NCBI GenBank assembly: GCA_000432135.1
Contig: HF990535.1
Coordinates: forward strand, 1 to 5,458
Reading direction: 5' to 3'
Length of the DNA: 5,458 nucleotides
Origin: Firmicutes bacterium CAG:124
Lineage (GTDB): Bacteria > Bacillota > Clostridia > Oscillospirales > Oscillospiraceae
The position numbers were made by a program, and so were the translations under genes. The notes beneath the pieces are model-generated. The model was not told where the DNA came from. It was given only the letters and a program-made list of their open reading frames with translations, and did no database searches. Below are positions 1-4,693 of this stretch, in pieces. Numbering within the stretch: position 1 is the stretch's first letter; every line of letters begins with the position of its first letter.

Positions 1-167
1 CCGGCAAGCGGCAGACCCACATCCGTAGCGCTCCTTCGCCGCGAACGGCTGTGACCGGCATCAACCCCTACAACGGCTTTAAGAACAGCGTCGGAAGTAT
101 TGAGCCGCTTCAAATTTCGCGGAAAAGAGCCAAGAAAACCGAAAAGTGTTCTTGCATTGATGGGCAT
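1..167 (-). other. Unassigned leftward transcript region (leader RNA, ncRNA or 5' end of an unknown gene)
   Basis: No gene here is recognised. A promoter just to the right (175-183) would start leftward transcription near 168. On the minus strand an open frame begins with ATG at 167-165 and stays open to the window edge (56 codons, beginning MPINARTLFGF), but it matches no family I know and would be leaderless. A different minus-strand ATG at 22-20 has an AAGGAG 8 bases upstream and could be the real start of a gene beyond the edge. The RNA could pair at 59-64 with 157-162 (6 bp), nested with 81-87 and 147-153 (7 bp), and has a GCCG-UUCG-CGGC hairpin at 38-49. This is compatible with a structured leader or small RNA. 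The choice between RNA and coding cannot be made from this window. Confidence 0.25.
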
Positions 168-174
168 TTAATTT

Positions 175-183
175 ATTATAGCA
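175..183 (-). promoter_or_regulatory. Extended -10 promoter directed leftward
   Basis: The minus strand reads TGCTATAAT, a perfect extended -10 element. The hexamer 17 bases upstream (TGTTCT at 203-198) is a poor -35, so recognition would rest on the extended -10. The predicted start is about position 168. The promoter lies 30 bases past the stop codon of the J-domain gene, in a locally AT-rich stretch, and no clear terminator precedes it, so read-through from the upstream operon is possible. Confidence 0.5.
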
Positions 184-212
184 CACCCCGCCACAAAAGA
201 ACAGCCTTTCTC

Positions 213-845
213 TCAGCACCACAGGATGGTCGGGCAGCGGCCGGAGAGGCAGGACATTGCGGCGCAGATGCCGCAGCAGGCGCGGCTCAGGTCGATGTTG
301 TCGAAGCCGAAGCCGGACTGACGGCTGTGATAGACCGTGCCGCTTCGGCCGATCTGGTCGCGGGCGGCGGCGTATTCCGCGTTCGCCGGGTCCATGGCGC
401 AGGCTCTGGTGATCTGCTCATAGCCGAGCACGCGGTTGCCGAGGTTCGTATTCGCGACGGCGGCGAGATAATGCCACTGCGCCGTGCGCTGCGATTCGGG
501 CACGGCGTTCAGCGTCCGCAGCGCCCGCTCGTATTCCTGCACAAAGATGTACCGCCGCGCGGACTCCATCGGGTCGGCCTCCGACCACGCGCCCTGATAG
601 CTCTGCCGGTACCAGCCCGCAAAGGGGTCTGCCTGATAGCTTCGCTGCTGCGTACTTATGCGCGGCTGCGGGTTTTTGATCTGGTCATAGGCGGCGTTAA
701 TGCGGTTCATCATCTCCGCCGCGTGCTGGTCGCCCGGATTCATGTCCGGGTGGTATTTCTTCGCCAGCGCGCGGTAAGCGCGCTTGACCTCCTCGTCGCT
801 CGCGTCCGGCGTCAGGCCGAGCACGCTGTAGGGATCGTCGATCAT
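213..845 (-). CDS. J-domain protein with TPR-like middle and cysteine-rich C-terminal tail
   Basis: This 210-residue protein begins with a J domain (about residues 4-60) carrying the HPD motif at 32-34, the signature that stimulates the ATPase of DnaK-type Hsp70 chaperones. It lacks the Gly/Phe region, zinc-finger repeats and C-terminal substrate domains of classical DnaJ, so it is not the housekeeping chaperone. Residues 100-160 look like one or two TPR-like helix pairs (ALRTLNAVP, then a second stretch ending AMDPANAEYAAA). The last 21 residues hold six cysteines (190, 191, 194, 199, 204, 210), while only one other cysteine (149) occurs in the protein. No membrane segment is evident. Its ATG overlaps the stop of the upstream DUF5685 gene as ATGA, and an AGGAGG sits 7 bases before it, indicating coupled translation. 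A metal-binding or lipid-modified tail is possible but unproven. The J domain is certain; the role is unknown. Confidence 0.9.
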   Translation of the reverse strand: MIDDPYSVLGLTPDASDEEVKRAYRALAKKYHPDMNPGDQHAAEMMNRINAAYDQIKNPQPRISTQQRSYQADPFAGWYRQSYQGAWSEADPMESARRYIFVQEYERALRTLNAVPESQRTAQWHYLAAVANTNLGNRVLGYEQITRACAMDPANAEYAAARDQIGRSGTVYHSRQSGFGFDNIDLSRACCGICAAMSCLSGRCPTILWC

Positions 846-1669
846 GTTGGTTCCTCCTGCTTCGTCCGGAACGCCGCCTCAAAGCGCGTCCAGACGCCGG
901 AATATAGAATGTTCTGTAATATCGCTGCATCCTGCACGATGGGCAGGCGCTCAAACGCCTCCGCCGCGTCGCCCGCCAGAAGCGTCAGCTGCGGGCGGAA
1001 GTCCGCGCCGCTCTGTACGCCCAGCAGCGCCAGCGGGTTATACTGGCCCTTTTTCCGATCCTCTTCCAGATCGCAGGCCGCGTCCATAAAATAGATCAGC
1101 TTGCCGAGACTCCGGCCAAACTGCCGCAGAACCGGCGTCCAGTGATCTGCTTTCACTGTAAACAGCTCCGCCATCAGTTCTCCAAACGCGTTGGCGGGCG
1201 CTTCGGAATAAGCCGTGCGGTCTTCCTCTGCCTGCGTGATGGTCTGAAGCGCGGCACGGATGGCGGCGGCCTTTTCCGGATACTGCGCGGCGGCCCGCTT
1301 CGCGCCGGGGCCGAGAAGCCCTGCGGCGGCTGCCGCGGAAAGCTTTTGATCGTCGTGCCAGTCATCCCGGCGGTTCTCATAGGCCAGCAGGCAGTTCATT
1401 GCCGCCGCGTAGCCGGTGAATGCCGTCTGCGTCCAGCTCTGCGCCTGCGCCGGATGGCGCAGGCAGCGCGACGCGCCAGACTGCTCTGCCGGTTCGTAGA
1501 GCGCGGACAGAAACAGCGTCAGAAACGCCATATCATAGGTTAACGCCAGCGCCGGGACCGGCCCGTAGCCGCGGTACAGCGCGCGGCACAGCCCGCAGTA
1601 GAAGCTCTTGTAGCGCGTCTGCTGCCCTTCGTCCAGCCGCGCAAGGTCGGCGATCACGTATCCGAACAT
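842..1669 (-). CDS. DUF5685 family protein with paired aspartate-rich motifs
   Basis: This 275-residue protein starts MFGYVIADL. I chose that start because an AAGGAG lies 8 bases upstream, although the frame is open further upstream (to 1858) inside the preceding gene. The N-terminus and the SFYCGLCRAL segment (CxxC at 25-28, further Cys at 69 and 93) fit the DUF5685 family as I remember it. Two acidic motifs stand out: DDWHDD at 102-107 and a D-x3-D-x3-D at 196, 200 and 204 followed by KKGQYNPL. Their order and spacing recall the two aspartate-rich motifs of all-helical isoprenoid synthases such as squalene/phytoene synthase; this resemblance is my inference. No signal peptide or clear membrane segment is seen. 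The gene overlaps YihY by 16 bases upstream and the J-domain gene by 4 bases downstream. The family call is fairly secure; the function is unknown. Confidence 0.75.
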   Translation of the reverse strand: MFGYVIADLARLDEGQQTRYKSFYCGLCRALYRGYGPVPALALTYDMAFLTLFLSALYEPAEQSGASRCLRHPAQAQSWTQTAFTGYAAAMNCLLAYENRRDDWHDDQKLSAAAAAGLLGPGAKRAAAQYPEKAAAIRAALQTITQAEEDRTAYSEAPANAFGELMAELFTVKADHWTPVLRQFGRSLGKLIYFMDAACDLEEDRKKGQYNPLALLGVQSGADFRPQLTLLAGDAAEAFERLPIVQDAAILQNILYSGVWTRFEAAFRTKQEEPT

Positions 1670-2496
1670 TCCGGCTTCTCCTTCTCTTCCTTCCAGTCGA
1701 ACAGCGCGTGATTGAGCAGCGCGCCGTAAAACAGAATGGAAATACACGCGTACAGCCACAAAAGCATCAGAAGCAGCACGGACAGGCTCCCATAGAGCGC
1801 TGAGGCTTTGGCGATGTGGTTGACGTACCACGAATAGATCTCCGAATAGATCACCCACGCGCAGGCGGCGCCCGCCGCGCCGGGCAGAACGTGAACGAAC
1901 CGCTGCCGCTTGTCCGGCAGAGCCAGAAACACGCCCGTAAACAGCGCCGTCAGCAGCACGAATGAATACAGATGCAAATTCCGCAGGATCGGCTCAAGCA
2001 CGGCGGCAAAGGAAAAGCCCCGTGCCAGCAGAAACGCCAGCAGCGCCTGTCCGCCGACATAAAGCCCCAGCGTCAGCAAAAGCGCCAGCAGCATCCCGAC
2101 CGTATATAAAACGCACAGCAGCCGCCGGTGCAGGTACCTGCGCGTCTCGCGCACCTCCAGCACGGCGTCAAGCCCGTAAAGAAGACTCAGCATCCCCTTT
2201 GAGGCCGACCAGAGCGTCAGCACGGCGCTGGCCGAGATGATCGCCGCCGAGCTGGACCCGTAGAGCGTCCGGATGAAATATTCCAGCAGCCGCAGCAGCC
2301 ACTCCGGCGCAAGCTGCGCGCAGAGGCCGAGCAAATGCTCGATCGTCAGTGGTGTATACGGGAGCAGCGACAAAAGCAGACTCACGATCGGAAACACCGA
2401 CAGCAGCAGGAAAAACGAGGCATTGCCGGCGTAAATGGGGATCTGCATGGCCGCGACGCGCGCAAGCAGCTGTTCGAGCTGTTTTTTCAGTTTCAT
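1654..2496 (-). CDS. YihY/BrkB family integral membrane protein
   Basis: This 280-residue protein begins MKLKKQLEQL. An AGGAGG (2503-2508) sits 6 bases before the ATG, which favours this start over the longer open frame reaching 2592, whose extra residues look non-coding. The protein is very hydrophobic, with about six membrane segments at roughly 22-46, 84-108, 125-158, 174-193, 203-222 and 235-263. Family hallmarks visible are YAGNASFFLLLSVFP (22-36), LWSASKGMLSLLYGLD (95-110) and the C-terminal block YVNHIAKASALYGSLSVLL (224-242) leading into the last helix. These identify the YihY/BrkB family, once misnamed ribonuclease BN, whose members are inner-membrane proteins of unclear, possibly transport, function. 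The acidic and basic tail EEKEKPE is probably cytoplasmic. It is the first gene of a leftward operon with DUF5685 and a J protein, and a Spo0A box lies just upstream of its ribosome binding site. Confidence 0.9.
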   Translation of the reverse strand: MKLKKQLEQLLARVAAMQIPIYAGNASFFLLLSVFPIVSLLLSLLPYTPLTIEHLLGLCAQLAPEWLLRLLEYFIRTLYGSSSAAIISASAVLTLWSASKGMLSLLYGLDAVLEVRETRRYLHRRLLCVLYTVGMLLALLLTLGLYVGGQALLAFLLARGFSFAAVLEPILRNLHLYSFVLLTALFTGVFLALPDKRQRFVHVLPGAAGAACAWVIYSEIYSWYVNHIAKASALYGSLSVLLLMLLWLYACISILFYGALLNHALFDWKEEKEKPECSDT

Positions 2497-2521
2497 CCGC
2501 CGCCTCCTATACCCGAAAGTT

Positions 2522-2530
2522 TTCGACAAA
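2522..2530 (-). promoter_or_regulatory. Spo0A box (perfect match), YihY side
   Basis: The minus strand reads TTTGTCGAA, an exact match to the 0A box consensus TTTGTCRAA bound by the sporulation master regulator Spo0A. It ends 25 bases before the YihY start codon and only 13 bases before its ribosome binding site. It is therefore too close to overlap a -35 element of that gene and would sit at or just upstream of the transcription start. That geometry suits repression of the YihY operon better than activation. The flanking bases extend its match to the second box to 10 bp. Confidence 0.6.
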
Positions 2531-2566
2531 AATCTGTCCCGGCCTGCACAGGTTCCCCAAAACGCG

Positions 2567-2590
2567 GATGATCTTTCTGTAAAGATCATC
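2567..2590. repeat. Perfect 10-bp inverted repeat in divergent intergenic region
   Basis: Arms GATGATCTTT (2567-2576) and AAAGATCATC (2581-2590) are separated by CTGT. On the plus strand the repeat is followed by AAAAA rather than T, and on the minus strand by GC-rich sequence, so it is not an intrinsic terminator in either direction. It is bracketed by the two Spo0A boxes. It could be an operator for another regulator or an RNA hairpin in a leader. Confidence 0.7.
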
Positions 2591-2605
2591 AAAAATCACA
2601 ATGCT

Positions 2606-2614
2606 TTTGTCGAA
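2606..2614 (+). promoter_or_regulatory. Spo0A box (perfect match), DUF6514 side
   Basis: The plus strand reads TTTGTCGAA, again an exact 0A box. It ends 68 bases before the DUF6514 start codon. A degenerate third copy (7 of 9 matches) lies at 2632-2640. If the box overlapped a -35 element, transcription would start near 2645-2650, leaving a normal-length leader before the ribosome binding site at 2671-2676. I found no convincing -10 hexamer; the best is TCGAAT at 2636-2641. The position is compatible with activation of DUF6514 by phosphorylated Spo0A. Confidence 0.6.
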
Positions 2615-2682
2615 TCATGCGAAATTTTTTGGTTTTCGAATCGCAGAAGTTATGGTTCAATATTCCCGGGAGGGAGAACACC

Positions 2683-2958
2683 ATGAGAAATAAGAGTCTG
2701 ATTCACACAAAGGACGTCAAGACACAGGAGGGCACGCCGCTGCATCTGGAATATTATCTGCTCAATGACAGCGTGCTTGGCGGCTGTGCCGAGTGTTATG
2801 GCGTGGAGATCCTCGCGCAGACCGGCGAGGCGCAGTGCTACGCCGGCATCCCGCGCATCACCATGCGCGGGACCAGCATCTTCACGCTCATCGACCAGCT
2901 GGCCTACTTCGCCGTCACGCCGGATTCGCTGAATGATGTGATCCAGGACTGGCTGTAG
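2683..2958 (+). CDS. DUF6514 family small protein
   Basis: This 91-residue protein starts MRNKSLIHTK, with AGGGAG 6 bases upstream of the ATG; the in-frame extension back to 2617 has no such site and covers the regulatory region, so I rejected it. The layout resembles DUF6514 proteins of Clostridia: an EYYLLND strand (23-29), a YGVEIL strand (39-44), a variable hairpin with a glycine, then the C-terminal ending TPDSLNDVIQDWL (79-91), which is the most family-like part. It has no signal peptide or membrane segment and is probably a cytoplasmic alpha/beta protein. Cysteines at 35, 38 and 52 give one CxxC, possibly incidental. It is divergent from YihY and lies just before the nrdR promoter. It may be a Spo0A-controlled gene given the box upstream. 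Molecular function is unknown. Confidence 0.7.
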   Translation: MRNKSLIHTKDVKTQEGTPLHLEYYLLNDSVLGGCAECYGVEILAQTGEAQCYAGIPRITMRGTSIFTLIDQLAYFAVTPDSLNDVIQDWL

Positions 2959-2965
2959 AAAGAAG

Positions 2966-2994
2966 TAGACAAGGCCTCTCTTTTTTGCTACAAT
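2966..2994 (+). promoter_or_regulatory. Sigma-A-type promoter of nrdR
   Basis: A -35 TAGACA (2966-2971, five of six matches to TTGACA), a 17-base spacer and a -10 TACAAT (2989-2994, five of six) preceded by TG one base upstream make a strong vegetative promoter. Transcription should start near 3001, giving a leader of about 58 bases before nrdR. It begins 8 bases after the DUF6514 stop, so nrdR can be transcribed independently. No NrdR box was recognised here. Confidence 0.8.
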
Positions 2995-3058
2995 CATAAC
3001 AGAAAATGGGCAGAAGCGCAAGATGCGCGTCCGCCGGATGAAGAGAGGAGTTTTTGCC

Positions 3059-3514
3059 ATGAAGTGCCCGTACTGCGGCTATCAGGAGAGTAAGGTCGTC
3101 GATTCCCGTCACTCGGACGACGGGGTGAGCATTCGCCGCCGCCGCGAATGCCTGCAATGCCAGAAGCGGTTTACCACCTATGAGACGGTCGAAAGCCTGC
3201 CCATCGTCGTCATCAAGCGCGACAGCAGCCGGCAGCAGTTCGACCGCAACAAGATTTTGAATGGTATGCTCCGCGCGTGCGAAAAGCGCCCCGTGCCGCT
3301 GGCTGAGCTGGAAAAGGCCACCGATGAGATCGAGCAGGCCATCCAGAACTCGCTTGACCGGGAAATTTCCACCGAAAAGATCGGAGAACTGGTCATGGAA
3401 CGCCTCAAGCCGCTTGACGAGGTCGCCTATGTCCGCTTTGCGTCGGTCTACCGCCAATTCAAGGACATCGACAGCTTCATGCGCGAGCTGAACAAAATTC
3501 TCGAAGAGCGATAA
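3059..3514 (+). CDS. nrdR: Transcriptional repressor NrdR
   Basis: This 151-residue protein has the length and layout of NrdR, which represses ribonucleotide reductase operons according to the bound adenine nucleotide (ATP or dATP). The N-terminal zinc ribbon has CPYC (3-6) and CLQC (31-34), with the conserved VVDSRHSDDGVSIRRRREC run between them and RFTTYE after it. The ATP-cone domain follows (about 49-139), starting VIKRDSSRQQFDRNKI (51-66). The start MKCPYCG is fixed by the family and by GAGGAG 8 bases upstream; an in-frame ATG at 3023 would add 12 residues that no NrdR needs. It has its own promoter at 2966-2994 and a terminator directly after its stop codon, so it is probably monocistronic. 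All key residues are present and it looks functional. No ribonucleotide reductase gene is in the window. Confidence 0.97.
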   Translation: MKCPYCGYQESKVVDSRHSDDGVSIRRRRECLQCQKRFTTYETVESLPIVVIKRDSSRQQFDRNKILNGMLRACEKRPVPLAELEKATDEIEQAIQNSLDREISTEKIGELVMERLKPLDEVAYVRFASVYRQFKDIDSFMRELNKILEER

Positions 3515-3521
3515 AACGCTT

Positions 3522-3550
3522 CGCCCCGCTGAACAGCGGGGCGTTTTTTT
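3522..3550 (+). terminator. Intrinsic terminator after nrdR
   Basis: A 9-bp perfect GC-rich stem (CGCCCCGCT, 3522-3530, with AGCGGGGCG, 3535-3543) around a GAAC loop is followed by seven Ts. It begins 8 bases after the nrdR stop. On the minus strand the same stem is followed by AAGCGTTTT, so it may also stop the convergent DUF4363 transcript, whose stop is at 3578. Confidence 0.93.
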
Positions 3551-3577
3551 CAGGAAAGCACCGGCGCGGGAGCGTGC

Positions 3578-3958
3578 CTACATCACATTCTCCACCGTCG
3601 GCAGCTCCATGCGGCGGACGTGCTCCAGACGGGCGGTGAGTTCGCCGCAGGCGGCGAGGTAATCGTCCAGATCTTCCAGCTTGATAAACGCCTCGAGCTG
3701 CGCGAACAGGGCCAGAATTTCGTCGACCTCCTCGTGGTGCAGGAAAATGCCGAGGACTGTCTCGCGGCCCTCCCAGAGCTGCTTTGCCTGCCGCAGAGAC
3801 TCCGCTGCCGCGGTATATTGTTCTTCCTCCGCCTGCCGGATGGAGCGCTCCAGAAGCGTGACCGTTTCCTCGCCGGACGCACGCACATAAAAAAGCGAAA
3901 ACAGCCCCACGGCCAGACACAGCGCAAACACGAGACACGCGATCAGAATATGCTTCAT
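3578..3958 (-). CDS. DUF4363 family membrane-anchored protein
   Basis: This 126-residue protein begins with an uncleaved signal-anchor-like helix (about residues 3-24, MKHILIACLVFALCLAVGLF) and continues with charged, helical sequence: repeated EE/AL segments, LWEGRE at 61-66, HHEEVDEILALF at 74-85 and LEHVRRMEL near the end. This matches DUF4363 proteins, which are short anchored helical-bundle proteins of unknown function commonly encoded beside DUF421 membrane proteins. The soluble part probably faces outside the membrane, or the forespore space if made during sporulation. The ATG overlaps the stop of the DUF421 gene as ATGA, and GGAGG lies 7 bases upstream, so the two are translationally coupled and may form a complex. 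The gene is convergent with nrdR. Confidence 0.8.
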   Translation of the reverse strand: MKHILIACLVFALCLAVGLFSLFYVRASGEETVTLLERSIRQAEEEQYTAAAESLRQAKQLWEGRETVLGIFLHHEEVDEILALFAQLEAFIKLEDLDDYLAACGELTARLEHVRRMELPTVENVM

Positions 3959-4635
3959 GCCTCATCCTCCCGCATGGCGGCAAAATACAGCTTGCCGTCC
4001 GGTTCGCTCGTGAGCAGATACACGTCCTGCACGCGGCAGTTGTAATTTTTCAAGATCTCCTGTACCCACGCTTCGTCCCGGCCCAGAAGCGGCAGATTCT
4101 GCCGCATGAGCCGCCCGGAGGCAATGACGGTAATGGGCAGCTTCCGCCCGCTTACCTGCACGCCGGCGTCCTTTGCGGGCGCTGGTTCGTATTTCGGATA
4201 CAGGAACGTCGAAATTGCGCCGCTCGTCTCCAGAATGGCGTACTGCACCTGCGAAAGGTCCGTCACGCCCTGAATGCGCAGATATTCTGCCAGCTCGTCG
4301 GTGTTCACGCGCGTCTTTTTAAGATTCTGCTGCAAAAGCCGCCCGTTTTCGATCAGAATGACCGGCTTGCCGCAAAGAAACCGCCGCATGCCCACGCTCC
4401 GGTATGTCAGCACGGACAGAACCAGCTCCACGCTCAAAACGACAAGGATCGGCAGCAGGCCCGCCAAAAGCGGCGTGCCCGTCTCCTGCATCGGCACAGC
4501 GGCCAGATTCGCGATCAGCATCGTCACAACGAACTCCATCGGCTCCATCTCGCCCAGCTGCCGCTTGCCCATGAGCCGCACGACCAAAATCAGCGCCAGA
4601 TATAAGACCACGGCGCGAATGAGTGAAATCAGCAT
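3955..4635 (-). CDS. DUF421 (YetF-like) membrane protein
   Basis: This 226-residue protein has about three N-terminal membrane segments (roughly 3-21, 33-50 and 56-77) and a soluble C-terminal domain. DUF421/YetF hallmarks are RLMGKRQLGEMEPMEFV (20-36), KPVILIENGRL (90-100), the NTDEL...LR stretch (111-120) and VQYAILETSG (130-139). Family members in Bacillus are found in spore membranes and a relative affects spore resistance, but the biochemical role is not settled. The start MLISLIRAVV is chosen because GGGAGG lies 7 bases upstream; the longer frame up to 4764 runs back into the amidohydrolase and is non-coding. The ribosome binding site is inside a 12-bp hairpin, so translation from read-through transcripts may be reduced. 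A weak promoter (TGGAAA, 16 bases, TATATC) may lie near 4700-4673. The gene overlaps DUF4363 by 4 bases. Confidence 0.88.
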   Translation of the reverse strand: MLISLIRAVVLYLALILVVRLMGKRQLGEMEPMEFVVTMLIANLAAVPMQETGTPLLAGLLPILVVLSVELVLSVLTYRSVGMRRFLCGKPVILIENGRLLQQNLKKTRVNTDELAEYLRIQGVTDLSQVQYAILETSGAISTFLYPKYEPAPAKDAGVQVSGRKLPITVIASGRLMRQNLPLLGRDEAWVQEILKNYNCRVQDVYLLTSEPDGKLYFAAMREDEA

Positions 4636-4677
4636 AAAAACGCCTCCCTGCCGTAGCATTTGCACACGGCAGGGAGG
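4636..4677 (-). terminator. Hairpin terminator after the amidohydrolase, containing the DUF421 ribosome binding site
   Basis: On the minus strand, CCTCCCTGCCGT (4677-4666) pairs perfectly over 12 bp with ACGGCAGGGAGG (4654-4643) around an 11-base loop, and CGTTTTT follows. This is a good intrinsic terminator 17 bases past the amidohydrolase stop. The 3' arm includes GGGAGG (4648-4643), which is also the ribosome binding site for the DUF421 gene starting at 4635. The hairpin would therefore stop read-through transcripts and hide the binding site in any that escape. Confidence 0.75.
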
Positions 4678-4693
4678 ATATACCGCTTTCCTT

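Noticed and set aside
9..17. CGGCAGACC near the left edge is the reverse complement of the last nine bases of the window
   Set aside because: A 9-bp match in a 5.4-kb GC-rich sequence is expected by chance, and the right copy is inside the amidohydrolase coding sequence; not evidence for a mobile element.
51..1094. A 347-codon plus-strand open frame starting with GTG
   Set aside because: Beyond position 213 it is antisense to the J-domain and DUF5685 genes, which have clear motifs and ribosome binding sites. Its translation is arginine/alanine-rich shadow sequence typical of GC-rich DNA. Only the part before 213 is unexplained, and that is treated separately.
1670..1858. A longer N-terminus for the DUF5685 protein (63 extra residues)
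   Set aside because: The extension lies inside the YihY coding region and has no family similarity, while the internal ATG at 1669 has AAGGAG at good spacing and begins the typical MFGY sequence.
2497..2592. A 32-residue N-terminal extension of YihY
   Set aside because: It would cover the ribosome binding site, a Spo0A box and part of the inverted repeat. The family normally begins close to the amphipathic helix before YAGNASFF, and AGGAGG precedes the ATG at 2496.
3016..3028. Small GCGC...GCGC hairpin in the nrdR leader
   Set aside because: Only four base pairs with a five-base loop; too weak and common in GC-rich DNA to call a regulatory element.
2650..3457. Minus-strand open frames of 136 and 180 codons opposite DUF6514 and nrdR
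   Set aside because: They are antisense to genes with firm family assignments, lack ribosome binding sites and show no recognisable domain.
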